Both the position numbers and the translations under genes were made by a program. The notes beneath the pieces were generated by a model, which saw nothing but the letters and a program-made list of their open reading frames with translations, did no database searches and was not told where the DNA came from. Positions 10,319 through 23,820 of a stretch of DNA of 64,000 bases are shown one piece after another. The stretch is from positions 71,885,665 to 71,949,664 of the forward strand of contig NC_065570.1 in the NCBI RefSeq assembly GCF_937616625.2. Direction: 5' to 3'. The number at the start of each line of letters is the position of its first letter. The first letter of the stretch is position 1. This DNA is from Mercurialis annua (lineage: Eukaryota > Streptophyta > Magnoliopsida > Malpighiales > Euphorbiaceae).

Positions 10319-13300
10319 TAGATAACTTTACTGTAAATATAATGATAATAATATAATGGGTTAATTGCAAAAAAGAATATGAACTTAGCATGTTTTATGA
10401 TTATAATATCGAATTTGAAATTTTGACAATTTTTTAAGGCAACATGTATTTAACTATCCATAATTTTAATGTTTAATTTTGTCAAATATATCACAACCTT
10501 TAAATTTTACCATGGCGCGAGGTTGTATACACCACGTAGGATAAATTTTGTACATGTAGACAAATAATATTGCGTCACATCAGCTCAAAACTAGTAGTGT
10601 GTATATTTGATAACAATAAAAAAATTGATGGATCAAACTGAAAAAATTTAAAAATTATGGTATATTTGGAAAAATTGTGTATAGATACCGCTATTTTCTA
10701 ATTCACAATAAGGACCGATTTTTCAAGACTGTATATATTATAGTGTCCACATTAAATGTTTTTTTCATTGGATTATAACTTTATTTTGAACAGAAAAAAA
10801 TTTAACGGTTCATATCCCAAACTGCATAATTTGTCAACACAAAATCTATCCATATAAATGTAACCAGACAACGGGTTTTATTTAAATTCAAAAAGAATAA
10901 TCTAATTAACTAGCTGTTCTTAATTAATAATTAGACACGTGATTTGAAAATGTAAATACTTGCTCACAGCAAATTATCTACTGGAGACCATGAAACGAAA
11001 GACCTTGAAAAAGAAAGGTTAGAAGAGGAAGACCCCTCTATTTTCTCTTATTTTTGTATATACATGCAATAAAAAAGTCTCGTCAATCATAAAAAAATAG
11101 GTATCCAACTTGATATTTGGCTGCAACCCTGAAACCCGATTTCATCTTTGACCAGATGAAGAACAAAATTAACTTATGCTTTACTTCATCAGCTACCATT
11201 TTCTAAATTGATCTTCCAATATCACAAATTTCCGATTTTTTGAACTTTATTTAAGTACGTTTAATCAAATAATTAACCACGTAAAAACCTAAATCAACTC
11301 TGTATTTCTTGTATATTTTAATCAAATAAAATTTGGAGATGGAAAATTGGGGATAGGGTTTTAAATATGTACATACCCAGAAATTTTGTTATCTAAACCC
11401 GGTTCATGAAAAATTTATGGATCTATCCAATGAGATGATAAAGAAATGAGAAGAAAGAGAAAATAATAAGAAAAAAGAGAAAGTTGTGTTAGATTTTCTA
11501 ACACTTCATTGGATAGGTGCATGGAAAATTTATGAATCGGGTCTAGGTTAGAATTTTCCGTACATATCCATAATATATTTTTTGTCGGGGATGAATAATA
11601 AAATTAGAATTTCTCCACATTTTGCACGAAACCAATTGACTTATATGCTAAATACATTATCTTCCGCTCATAAACCACTTGACTTTCTCTTAATTATCCG
11701 ATTGATTCACCTCTCTAATTGGTATACTACATCCAAAACTCTACTAGTCTTTTCTTCCAAAAAAAAAAATAACTCGACTACTTTTATAAAGACTGGACTG
11801 CAGATATATCAACATAGAAGTGGAATGTGATTCTCTAGCCTGTTTATTAAGAGAATGTAATTAAGAAGAAGCAGCAGGGATCCTACATCCTACCTATCTT
11901 CAACCATAATCAGCCTGCACTTACTAAGATAGTCATATATTTATAGTTTTACATATTTTTTAAAATTAACCTACTTACAATCAAAATTAAGAAAATCTCT
12001 AGAAGCAAAAACTTAAAAATAAATAAAATGAAAACGCAAAGATTTTAAAGGAGAAACGTGGCTATATAGGGAAGACAGTGGATAGGCAATCTTAATAAAA
12101 CCCTCAGGAATTTTCTTGTGCTCAAAGCTTGAGTTTTCCATAAAAGCTCGTTAACCATTAAATGCACATTAATAGAAAAGGTAGATTTTTCTTCTAAGCG
12201 CATTACTACCATTCATTGCTGATATACTTATAAGTATAGAATCTTCTTATGGTGTAAAGCATTAAATTATGCTTTAAAAAAAATTAATTGCATCCAATTG
12301 GTGAGAGGACTGTTGAAAAACAAAGGAATTATTACTAACACTGTATGTATAGCTTCTGAACCAGTTCAACCACCAACCCTTGATTTCTTCTATTCATGCT
12401 CTTAAAAGGCCAAAAATCAGCAAGTTTCGCCAATTAAGGCCACCAATCAATTCTTAAGTTTTATAGTATGATAAAGGTAGCCCTATTATGAAAGATTGCT
12501 GATTATACTAGTAACAAACTCGGGTATTAAATTTTCAAGGTTATTGAGGTTTCGAGTTTTCATTTTGATTGATTTTGTTTTATTTTAGGTATCCAAATTA
12601 GTTTACACGCCAACCAGATCTTGCCACGTTATTGAGCAAAATAGCAAATTTTGTGCACCCAAATAAAAGTTCAATAACCGTGAAAATTTAATATTCATTA
12701 TATAAAAAATATGACGTGGTAAAATTAGGTTTCCATGTGTACTAAATTTGACATGAAATTACTAACAAACTTCACTTAGCTTGTGAATTTGAAGTTAAAT
12801 GTCTAAATTGAAACAAATTACGTAATGATTTAGCTACTTCGAGAATTTAATACCAACAAACCGAAAAGGAAATTAATATCGTTTTTCAGAAATCAAAAAT
12901 AAAAATAAAAGGAGATTTTCCGTAAAGATGAAACTGAATGTGTTGTATGTCTTGCATGGAGTTCTTGTAAGCTACCCGATGATTTCTAAAAAGATCACCC
13001 AAATTTGCAATCCTTTTTACCAAGAAATATAAGAACACCATCGACCATGCATTTAATTTTACAGCATGAATCTTTTGAAATGCGAGGAAAGCAAAAACTT
13101 AGAATTGGACATGTATAAACTTTTGTGGATCACGTCTAAATCCAAGAATAAGCAATCATATCGAGTTCAGAAGTCATAATCCATGGAAAATGAGAGCACA
13201 TGAAATGAGTCAGGTTTAGAGAAAGTAGGGAAATTTCAAGGGGTTTCTGTTTTATTATAAAGTACCAAATGTAGTAATCTATGGAGGCTAATTACACTAA

Positions 13301-14040
13301 TCCCAATTCTAATCAAACTAGCTTATACCCTATATTTGATGCCAATAATCTTCATATAACATGCATCACATGCACATATTTACAGAGAGCATTAATTCTC
13401 CATTAGGTCACATTCATGCACGTCAATTCTTGTACCCAATTATATATAAGTATGTGTACACTCCCAGAAAGAGAGAGAGGCTGTGTATGTATTTGTTTCG
13501 TATTTCTTCTTCTTCTTCCCGGTCTGTTTAAAAAGCAATATTTTATAGTGAAAAGGATTTAAATTCTTTGCTAATTCAAACACGAAACCTTTTTCTTCCT
13601 ATTTTATGCCGGCAACCAAACAGATAAACGGGAAAAAGCGGCTTCGAGTTCAACACCAATTAGAAAGCAGAATTCAGTATCAACAATTACAGAAAAACAA
13701 CACTAAAGCACATTGCACGCATCCATATGCTTGCAAGCTCAAACACGGATTCAATATTTTTAACATTTGCTAAACTTTATTACATTATTTATAAAACAGT
13801 GACCTACATTTTATTTATTACTTATATTTTTATAACCAAAACTTTTATTTTATTAACAATGTGAAGTCATATAATCAGTTTCTGCTAATTTTAACTATGC
13901 GGCCGATGAACTAACTACCTATGTGCCATTGGATATCAAATGATCAATCGGCATGAGGTAGTTATCGGTCAGAATTAATACCTATTTTATAAAAAAAATG
14001 GAGTACATAATTTAATAACCGTAAGAATATTTAACCGGCC
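10319..14040. other. Intergenic with minor foldbacks, no gene recognised
   Basis: AT-rich. A 184-bp inverted repeat lies at about 11376-11559 (arms with ATCTAAACCCGGTTCATG and CTATCCAATGA), flanked by GTACATA on both sides (11369-11375 and 11560-11566). A weaker inverted pair with GGTATTAAATT ends spans about 12510-12862. Open frames such as 11582-11830 show no domain. The segment 13470-13520 has a purine run and a TTC repeat. Confidence 0.45.
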
Positions 14041-14387
14041 CAAGCACCCTACACTAGAAACGAAAACATAAAATGTAACATCAATAAGATCAAAGAAATT
14101 AGAGGGGAAAAAGAAGAAACATAAAGATCTGAATTGACATTCGGAACAATATCCAACACCCACACATTACTCCACAGGCATTAGTACTGACTACAATTTT
14201 CTAATTCCTATGCTCTCTTCTACTTCATTGGGTGGTGCAAGTTCATACTTGAACAAGAACCGTAATTAACAATCATAACCAAAATGTCAACAATTTTAGA
14301 CTACTAATTGTTGACATTGAAGGTTTTTCTTTCCTGTTAAGAATTTCAATGATAACAACAATGCAAATGCACTACAACACCGACGAC

Positions 14388-15802
14388 CTAAGATCTTGGT
14401 GGCGGTGGGAAGAAATGCGTACCAGCAAAAAATGCATTAAGTGGAGCTGACGAATATAAAGACGGGTCGAGCAAAGCTCCAGGGAGTGTTGAAGTATTAG
14501 CGGCAGTTGTCGGCGCCGCCGACGTCGTTGTAGCTGATGTTATAAGATTCAGCTGCTGTGCTCCTGCTGATGAGCTTTCACCTGCACTTGTATAACGACC
14601 ATCAACGCCTTGATCATAGAGGATTCCTCTAAACACATGGCCGCCTATATTCACAGCCGTTTGATATGCAAATTGCTCGTCTGTATCTTCCACAGCGCTT
14701 ACTCTGACGCAGCGAAATACTGCCGGAGAATTCACTTCTGGCGGAAAATGGCTCACTTCCAACCCTAATTTTGGGTCACAAATTGAAACGAGTTAGCTCT
14801 CAGAGTCGAGTGAAAAAAGAAGCAAGAAAAAGAGAGAACTAGTTATTCTTGCTACTAGCTACACTTTTTCTCGTCATATTTACTAAGAAACAGTGTAGAA
14901 TTTGAAAAAGAAAAAAGAATATAAAAAAAAGCATGTGGTGGGTGGCTGACTATGGAGGATGCTATGGACTTTGAATTACTGAACGAAGTCTTGAAATTCT
15001 TCCAAGATCTCATAATTTTGAATATGCACGCAATACAAATAGTTTCTTGAAAATTCTTTGACAAAACTTTCGCTGATTACATTTTCTTTTTATATTATCT
15101 TGTTCTTGAAATCGTAAAAAAGACCAAGAATTGTTTAGATTCTTTGTGTTTGTTTGTTTCCTAAGCTACAACTTTACCTGACGTGGAAGTAGCTAATCGA
15201 TTAACACCACCATGACTCTCTCTCTGCCTTTTCGGCTGCTGATCTCGAAAATGCTCAATTTGATTCTGTTGATGTTCTTGATTTTGATTTAGATTCTGTT
15301 GTTGTAATTCTTGATGTTGCAGAGAAGATAGCTGCTGTTGCCGCTCACGTCTTTTAGCAGCAGGGACCCAAGTGCTCTTAACATGCGTTTGGCACTGAAA
15401 CCCTCGGCTTTTACAGCAAGTTCTACATCGCAAATGCGTACAATCTTTTTTAGCTTGATTCCCACAGTCTTGACAATTCATTCCTCCGCCTCCTAATCCT
15501 CCACTGGGCCTCATCACTGTAAAACCAGCTGATCTCGATGATTCATCAGAGAAGCTTCTTCTTCCACTACTAGGACCCACTCCATACGAAGGGTAGCTGT
15601 TCATGTTTTGCTGCTGCTGCTGCTGATAATACTGCGGCCATATCTCGAATCCCCTCGTGTTGTTACTATTGTTGTAGATCTCCTGCTCGTTCGATGATCT
15701 GTATATGTAGAGACTGTTCGTGTTTGTTTCTTGATCTTTGTCTAGTTCTTGCTTACTCGTTTGTCCGTCTCTCCCTCCGCTTAGATAGAACCAACCAGCC
15801 AT
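14388..15802 (-). CDS. SRS: SHI/STY-family (SRS) zinc-finger transcription factor
   Basis: Nuclear regulator; in Arabidopsis the SHI/STY/SRS family activates auxin-biosynthesis genes and shapes gynoecium and leaf growth. Two exons: 15802-15178 and 14764-14388, intron 413 bp, donor GTAAAG, acceptor TTAG, phase 1; 333 residues. The start [13 protein letters not shown] matches the SHI/SRS5 subgroup rather than LRP1. Visible parts: a poly-Q run near residues 60-65; the RING-like zinc finger C110-x2-C113-x7-C121-x4-C126-x2-C129-C130-x6-C137-x2-H140; a basic AAKRRER; a Q-rich linker; and, encoded by exon 2, the IXGH domain with [15 protein letters not shown] and IGGH (about 248-251). The exon junction falls just before the IXGH domain. 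The C-terminus is Ala/Thr/Ser-rich and ends in a PPPP run. The GTG codon three codons upstream is not used. Regulation: see the GCC-box entry. Confidence 0.93.
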
Positions 15803-16146
15803 TTCTTGCACCCGAATGAAACTACTCCAGCCGAGAACCTCAAGTTAAACCAAAAATCCATAGCCAGATTGCAAAACCCGGATTACTTATTGTCACCACC
15901 AAATTTGGTGGTTTATTAGAATTGAATGTTGTGTTTGTTGAGTGTGTGAATTTTTTATTCCTCTTCTTCTGACTCTCTCCACAGTCTGAAATATTTGATC
16001 TTGCTGTTTGGGTTTTTGCAGCTTTTGAGGTATACTAATAAAAAACTAAAAAACAAACTTTTATTAGGGTAAGAGTAGAAAAAAAGATGGGGTTTCTTCT
16101 TTCCATTGTTTAAAGCAATTATGGCACGGAATTAGACCTCTGCAAC

Positions 16147-16152
16147 GCCGCC
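16147..16152. promoter_or_regulatory. GCC-box-like element upstream of the SRS gene
   Basis: GCCGCC lies in the context CAACGCCGCCATGG, about 345 bases upstream of the SRS start codon. Expression of Arabidopsis SHI/STY genes in auxin-biosynthesis zones has been reported to depend on a GCC-box-like element, an ERF/DRN-type binding site. The match in sequence and rough position is direct; activity is inferred. Confidence 0.5.
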
Positions 16153-16204
16153 ATGGTAACTGCACTGTACCCCCCACCACTCTGCTACACACTCACCTTC
16201 TCTC

Positions 16205-16245
16205 TCCTCAATTACTCTCTCTCTCTCTCTCTACTCCCATTAATT
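16205..16245. repeat. CT-rich microsatellite in the SRS 5' region
   Basis: A (CT)n run with about ten uninterrupted units lies within a longer pyrimidine tract. On the SRS coding strand this is a GA repeat, the type bound by BBR/BPC proteins. A G-box core CACGTG lies nearby at 16387-16392. Confidence 0.5.
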
Positions 16246-16399
16246 TACAGCTTCTTCTTTCAAATTAACGAGAAAAAATAAACAAAATTACTCTCTGCCC
16301 AATTCTCTACAGTTCTCTTCCAGTTTGATTAAAGAGAGACTTTAATCTCCGCCGTCTAATAATTATCTTGCGGTATGTGAGTTTTACACGTGGCAAAGC

Positions 16400-19300
16400 G
16401 TCAGCTTTTCCTTATTAGTCCTTGCACCGGAAAACCCGCTTAGTACTTCCTTTTTCTTTCTTTCTCAAGTTATCTACCCGATTTAGAACCTCTCTCTGCG
16501 TGACAGCCGTCTCTTATTATTGTCTATCACAGACTCGTCTTTCGCTATTAATTTTTGGAATCTTGTTTTCCAATCAACGGTTGTGATTTCAAAGGATTGA
16601 TACGGTACTGTTTCTTTTAGTTTTTCTAGAGATTTTATGGATAAATTCGTCTTCCAGGTCCGGAAAATGCATTTAAGTAAATTATTTTTATTGTCAATGC
16701 ATCTCGTATTCCACTAAATTCTTTGGGTAATCATTTTGGGATTGACTCATGAAAGAAAAAAATTATTTTCTTAATAAAATGAAACAAAATTGTAAATAAT
16801 AGATTGTTTTTTTAACAAAATAAAAAGATTAGTATAGTGTTTATAGGTCAACACCCATGATTTGCAAGTGCAACGAAGGGTTAGAATCAATGGGAAAATA
16901 TTTGATAATAATCAAAACGTATTTATGCATGTAAATTCTCATCCAATATAGGTTGCAATTTGTGCCCTACACAATACAATAATACTAACACGTTTCTTAG
17001 AAAAACTCAATTAATAAACTATTTTTAATTAAACATTCATCTCAATGACAAAAAAATTGCTTAGAATAAATTATAGAGCCTTATAAAAAATTAATTTTAA
17101 CATACATCTTTTTATTGTTCCAAAACCTTATTTGTTGTGAAGAAATAAAAAAAAGTGTATACTTTTCCATTTTTTTAATTGTTTTTTTTAAAGGAGTTTT
17201 TTTGAATTGTTCATTTTAACCAAAATTGTACATACTAAAAATGTGAATTTTCTATCTTAAATTATAAAAATAAATAAACTTGAGAGAATCTCATTCCAAA
17301 TAAATACTAATAAAATCCAAGTTGTTAATAAATCTTTTATAATTGAGTTATATAATTATTTATTATGAATGGAATAATTTAAAAGATAATATTTTAATTC
17401 TTAAATGAACAAATAATTATAAATAAATTTATTCGACTAAATGGATAATAAAAAAAATAAAAGGATTATACAATTATAAAAATGAGAAGAAAAAAAATCA
17501 GTTCTCTTTTCATCGTATGAATGAAAAATATTGCATTGTATGTATATGCATAATATATTCATATACTGAAGGCATCAATTATTGTCCCCCAACACATAGT
17601 CTATTGATAAAATATTATAATAAATCTAAAAGTTTCAGGTTTGATTTTCTCATTATTTTATAACAGTTTCTTAATTTTTTTCAAAAAAAGTGATTGTAAT
17701 ACTATTAACTGCTTATGAAATTACAAAATAATTTTCACTTTATTTCACTTAATTTCAGGATTACCTCACAGTGCCTGTCATTTTTTTGACTTGACCAAAA
17801 TAACAAAAATATTTAAAAAAATCACAAAATCTTATTAATCGATTTTATGATTAATAGTAATTATATTCGGCTTTCAGTTTAAACTTACTTGTCTTTCACA
17901 TAACTTTTAAATTAAATTCACCGTAATTACACAATCCTTTCTAAACTAAAATATAAAAATTAACTATTTAATAACTATTTATATAATTAAATAAAATTAT
18001 CAACTATAAAAGCAACCAAAGATAAATTTAATTGAGTTCTAAGTATAATAATAAAAAATCACAATATTGACGAATCAAACTATTATAATTTTATTTTAGG
18101 GATTTTATCAATTTAATTAAATATATAATATATGAATATATAATATAATTTCTTCAAATGAAAGAAATAAACAAAAGTTATTGTAAAATTGAAAGTATAG
18201 TTTATAAATGATCTTTCAACTTGCCGAGTGAAAGAAAAAAATCATCCTTTAATAGTGACTAAAGAATCATCCTTATCCTCAAAAAAAAAAATCATCTTTA
18301 GCTTCCATAATTTAACTACTAAAAGCAACAACGAGCATTATTGTAGATCTCATATTTTGTGATTATTTGCTCAAGTATGGGGAATCCTTTATGTCTTGTG
18401 CAGTATTTCATATAAAAAAACAAAACTACCAATTATTTCATTTTTAAAAACATAATTCTTAGCAATTATTTCCTCACTGAATAACTACATCTTGTATAAG
18501 AATTTCAAAAATAATTTAAATTTTTTTTATTACTTTTCTAATTATTATTTTTTTACGAAAATATATATTTCTTTAGTTTTACAATTTTTTTCACTTTTTA
18601 ATGGTTTATTCTCTATTTTTATAATTGTTTTTTTTATATTTTTATTGAGCTTTTTAGTGTAATTATTGTGTAATATAGTGTGATTATTATGTTTTTTTAT
18701 TATAACTATGATATTTTTATAGTATAATAATAGTGTATTTATAGCATTTTTATAGTGTTTTTATGGTGTATACTATAAAAAAACTATAAATACACCTTAA
18801 ATACTATAAATACACCATAGATATTATAAAAAAAGCGGCAGAAATACAACAAAAAAACATAGATATACCGAAAAATACCAGAAATACTCTATAAATATAA
18901 TATAACGTAAATACATTATAAAAACACTGCGAAAATACCATAAATCAATTCGTTGTTTACAAAATTTATAACATTGTAAATAAACAAATTTATGAATAAG
19001 AAAATAATTATATAAATAATAGAATAATTTTATAAATAAAAAAATCATAGATCAACAATAATTTATTTACAAAATGTTTAAATCATCGCAAAAAATCTAA
19101 AAACGATGTCGAGAAATTCATAGCACGAACGGAAGAGTTGAACGTAAGAGACGAATGGAAAAACGAGGAGAATAGATGAGAAACTCATCAAGCAGACGAC
19201 AAAAGCGCCAACAAAAATGCGAACGGAAAAAACGAATGGAAAAGCGATCGGAAAAGACAAATAGAAGCGCCAACAAAAATGCGAACGGAAAAAACGAATG

Positions 19301-19445
19301 GAAAAGCGATCGGAAAAGACAAATAGAAAATCAAACGGAAAATAAAAAGAAAAGAAGAGAGAATTCTGAGAGAAAGAGATAGAAAAGAGAGTGTGGCTAT
19401 ATAAAATTTTAACCTAAAATGAGATCAAATTTTTTATATATAATA
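16400..19445. other. Intergenic, AT-rich, no gene recognised
   Basis: Very AT-rich with long A and T runs. At about 18690-18920 a low-complexity stretch is built on TATAAATACAC / GTGTATTTATA and its inverse, partly self-complementary. At 19203-19326 a 62-bp unit (starting AAGCGCCAACAAAAATGC) occurs twice in direct tandem, nearly identical. Open frames there (19176-19382) are made by the repeat and show no domain. Confidence 0.5.
19203..19326. repeat. 62-bp tandem duplication
   Basis: Two head-to-tail copies of a 62-bp purine-rich unit begin at 19203 and 19265. They are practically identical, so the duplication is recent. Confidence 0.8.
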
Positions 19446-19711
19446 CTCCCTCCGTCTCAAAACAATAGTCCACTTTCCTTATTTTTTTTGTCTCAAAGCA
19501 ATAGTCAACTTTTTTTGTAAATCACAATTTAGAGTGTTTATTTTCCATATTGTCTTTATTTAAAATGTATCATTTATTGCTATTAGTCTATAATCATAAT
19601 ATTTAATAAGGGTATGATAGAAAAAATGAAGATAAATTTGTAAAAATTTAGAGCATTAATTGTAACCGTGTGAAAAGGAAAAAGTGGACTATTGTTTTAG
19701 AATGTAGGGAG
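19446..19711. mobile_element. Stowaway-like MITE
   Basis: Termini CTCCCTCCGTCTCAAAAC and, reversed from the right, CTCCCTACATTCTAAAAC, both followed by AATAGTCCACTTT. TA on both sides (19444-19445 and 19712-19713). 266 bp. Confidence 0.78.
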
Positions 19712-20583
19712 TATGTATTTTTATAAATACGTTTGTTATTAATGTAGAGTGAAAAATGGGATTAATTGCCTATAATTATATTAAGTTCGTGATTAATTTG
19801 TTCACAAAATTAATTTATATGTTAATGTCCATTGTTTATAAGTTGGTGGGACAAATTGCCCTTTAAATTTTAAATTTTATGTATTGACTAATCAATCAGC
19901 TTTTAATTAATATAATTTTTTTATTAAAAAAGTTTAACTTGAAGACTGTAAGTTAATTACTATACACTTATCTCCACAAAATCATCCCTCGTTACAAAAG
20001 ACAAACCTTTTCTAATTTCTTTTCTTTATGGAACAATCACGTGAACCGCATATTATAGTAGCCGCTAATAATTGGATATCACTAATTGAAATTATTCAAT
20101 TTTGCGGATTTCCGGCGGCCTAATTAGTCCCCACGGTACTTGCTGAACAGTTGACTGTGTAAGATTGTAAAGCAAATTACAAAATAAACTAAGAAAAATG
20201 ATGTACGCCATAATTTAAAAATGACGACCACAAATTGATGGAGTAAATCCGTATATCAAAGACGTTGAAAAGTTGCATTTATCTGGTAATTAGGGGCCCG
20301 AGGAAAAGTATTTATCATACTAGCCACTGATTTGATTGTTTTATTAATCTGGGGCTAAGATTAATGATTAATCCGCTGTCCCCCATCATGTGGTAGGAGC
20401 CTAACATGCTACAAAGAATTTGTTTACAACAAAATCAATTTTTACCTTTCGAGGTACGATGAATTCTATGTTATTTGGTAGGTTATTCTTCCCAAAAAAA
20501 TTTAAATCTATATTTTAAATACTTCTTTAATCATCATCAATTTAAATGTCGACTACCTACTACTGTAATTGTTTTAAATAGTA

Positions 20584-20898
20584 CTCCCTCTGTCCATTTT
20601 TAGTTGTCAATATTTTTGTCCATCAATAGTTATCACTTTAGGATTTCTATGTGATTTTTACAATAGTATTCCAAATTTGACCTTCTTATTAAATTACTTC
20701 ATTAAATGGTAGTTCAATTTTCAAAACTAAATCATCCAATAGTGGGTTAATAATTCTATTTTTAAAACTAAACTTTTAATAGTGGAATTTATAAATAGGG
20801 TTATATTAGTCTTTATGTTTATAATTTAAGACAAAAGAAATACTTTTTTAATCTTAACAATCTAGCCTAAAGCGACAACTGAAAATGGACGGAGAGAG
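20584..20898. mobile_element. Stowaway-like MITE
   Basis: Termini CTCCCTCTGTCCATTTTTAG and, reversed, CTCTCTCCGTCCATTTTCAG, both continuing into TTGTC. TA duplications at 20582-20583 and 20899-20900. 315 bp. Confidence 0.78.
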
Positions 20899-20900
20899 TA

Positions 20901-22713
20901 AGTACTATTTCTTTAGTTAATTAATTTGAAAAAAATAAAATTTGATTTATGATTTAAAACAAATAAAATGAAATCGATCCATAATTTGTCAGGAATGGGT
21001 GTATATATTTTGTGATTTTAAATTAAGAAAAATATATAGATGGTTGATACAAAAAATGCAGAGACTTTGATTTATTGAAAAATTGGAGGAAGTTTGAATT
21101 CTAGCTTGAACTCATTCATTCTCTTTTGACCATTCATGGTCATGACTATAGAGCTATGATGTGACTCAAATCCGTAAGAATGTGCTTTACCTGTGTTGAA
21201 CCAATTGAAGTGCCAACTCGTTATAACATACTTTTACACTTTGTGAAGGATACAGAATATACATTTTGTATAGTTTTTTAAAATTTTATAATTAAATAGC
21301 TATATACATCCTTTTTTTTCTTTTTTTCACACTATTATTTTTTTTAAAGAAATTAATGTATATATTAAAAAATTATAATATCATCATCATCATCATAATT
21401 TTTTTTAGACATTTCATATTATATTATTAGGTTAACTTATAAAACTTTTTATACTTAGACTTAAAAAACAATAATTTAATACTATAAGAATATTTAAAAA
21501 ACAATAAGATAATCTTATTAAACTTATATGATTATATCATTTGAGCTACAACTCATCGATAAAAACATGTATATGTTGGATTAAATCGTTAAAAACTATC
21601 ATATTTTTTGATTTTTTTTCTTACATGAAATAATTTTTTAAAATCATCAATTTTGGCTTATTACTTAATTTTCAGTTTGAAGTGTAGTATTTGTTTAATT
21701 TGAAAAGGAAAAAGGTTAAAATATATTTTTTATATTTGAAATTTTTGACGGAGTAATTAGGAGTTGTAAGAAGCAAAGTGAAGTATATATTTGAACTTTT
21801 TATTCAAATTTAAACAAATGTCTATAGTTTAAAGTAAAAATTAAAAAGTAGATTAAAATTAGCGATTTTAAGAGTTTAAACTATAGATAAAAAAAAGTGT
21901 AAATCAAAATATATTTTGAGATGATCATAGGTTGGATAAGTAGTAAAATGACAATATATTGTCCTTTATAAGCAATCAAAGGGAGTGCTAGCAAAGTTGC
22001 AATGACTCTATCAGCAGAAACAAAAGCTATAATCAAAAATAGGCATTCTCAATTTTAGTGAAAGTTAAATAAATAATTTAACTTCGTTCTGGCTGTAGAG
22101 TTTACAAAAAAATTAAAAAGAAGGCTGTAGTATATTTAAAATTTAAATTGCTACTACTTAATTTCGGCTAGGAAAAGTAAAAGAATTTGGGAGTAAAGAT
22201 TGAGAGAGATGAAGTGAAGTGAGTGATGTGTGGGAGTGTGAATAATTGTGTCTGAGTGTGTGGTTGGGTTCTCTCTCGAGCCTTGTGCTTCTCAGTTGAC
22301 TCCTTCCTTTTTTTGCTCTTTGCCTTTCCTTGCATTTATACTCGCCTCACATTTCTTGTCAATCACACCCACATTCCCCTGTATTCACACCCACCCTGAA
22401 TCTCCCCATTCTTTAAATTCAAAATCCAATTTTCTATCAAATCACTATTTTCATGCGTAAACTGCCTTCAATCCACATCCAAAGAATATTAACTTACAAA
22501 TTAAAAGGATAAATTGCTAATTTAAAAAAAAATCAACTTATAAATTGAAGGCAAATTGTTAAGATGGAGCAAATTATTTATAATCAGTGTACTAATTTGT
22601 CCAAAAAATTAATTTATGTGTTAATTACCCACTGCTTACAAATTGAGGGGCATATTACCACTTAAATCTCGATTGAGTTATCAAAAATTTAGATGAACTA
22701 TTAATATTAAAGA
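20901..22713. other. Intergenic, no gene recognised
   Basis: AT-rich. It includes an ATC microsatellite near 21380 and a half copy of the GGACTTAAG foldback family at about 22500-22675 (arm with TTACAAATTGAGGGGCATATT). The open frame 22248-22460 is compositional, with no domain. Confidence 0.45.
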
Positions 22714-22988
22714 GAGAAACTGATCATTTGTGCCTGAAAGGTTTGACTCGATGATCAAGTGAACCTTAAACGTTCGAAAAAATTCATATATGCCCCCCGT
22801 CTTAAAAAGTGAACAATCATGCTCCCAATTTTGACAATCAGGCTCCACCGTATCATTTATGAGTCAGATTTGGGGCATGATTGTTCATTTTTTAAGACGT
22901 TAGAGACATATTCAGATCTTTTCGGATATTAAGGGTTCACTTGATTTTATTATATACAAACTTTAGGGATAAAAATAACCCTTTTTCC
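22714..22988. repeat. Foldback MITE, 'GGGTCATTTATGCCC' family, diverged copy
   Basis: Inverted arms carry CAAGTGAACCTTAA, AAGTGAACAATCATG and their complements. It is homologous to the copies at 31613 and 39414, but the termini are eroded (left GATCATTTGTGCC, right reversed AAAGGGTTATTTTTATCCC). No clear target duplication. Confidence 0.6.
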
Positions 22989-23325
22989 GTTATAGAATGG
23001 ATTACTGAATCATAATTGTGAAATATAAATCGGATATACAGGTTCAATTAGTTCGACTGATGTTTGGAGGTTAATTTGATGCAAATTTTCAAAAATAAAA
23101 ATAAAAATACAATTTAATATTTTTGAATTGAGAACCCCATAAAAATAAAAAATGATTAGTTTGGCTCAATCATAAAAATAGTATGGTTCTTTACTATATT
23201 GTATGTCTATACTATTTGCTACTTTTAAAATATATTTAGAGTATAGACTTATTATATATACATATAATTTTTTATTTAAAATGTTGCATATTAATTGATA
23301 TGCAGTTGAACCGGTTGCCGTAAAT

Positions 23326-23327
<2 letters not shown>

Positions 23328-23413
<86 letters not shown>
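23328..23413. repeat. (AT)43 microsatellite
   Basis: Uninterrupted AT dinucleotide run of 86 bases. Length is probably polymorphic and prone to assembly error. Confidence 0.95.
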
Positions 23414-23415
<2 letters not shown>

Positions 23416-23820
23416 ATTTTATAAACAGTTTAATTGAATATTTGAATCACAAATACTCTCTGGGCAGATTTGGGTCAGTTTTTTGCTTATAAATGTTAGA
23501 TGTTGCTAATAGCTGCTACTCTCCTGATCCATAATATTTATGACATTTGATTATTTCACATATATTAAGGAAGTTGTTAACCGGTAGCTATTATACAATA
23601 CATGTTTGGTACTTGATTAGCTATTGTTGATGACATATAAAATTAATTTAAAGAACGCCAATTATTATTTTTATGTTTGTTTTTATATTATAAATAAATC
23701 ATATTATATTTAATATAAATAGTAAGTTATTTTTCATAAGAGTCAAGATTTGCTTAAAAATTAATTTACATAAAAAATTTGATAAATCTACAATTCATTT
23801 ATAAAATTATTTAATTATAA

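Noticed and set aside
10359..10780. Possible further foldback starting GGGTTAATTGC
   Set aside because: The left end resembles the family at 5779, but I could not find the matching right arm or a duplication.
19176..19382. Lys/Arg-rich 68-codon protein
   Set aside because: It is the translation of a 62-bp tandem duplication in purine-rich DNA.
22248..22460. 70-codon frame rich in Ser, Pro and Phe
   Set aside because: Composition follows the pyrimidine-rich DNA; no motif and no nearby exons.
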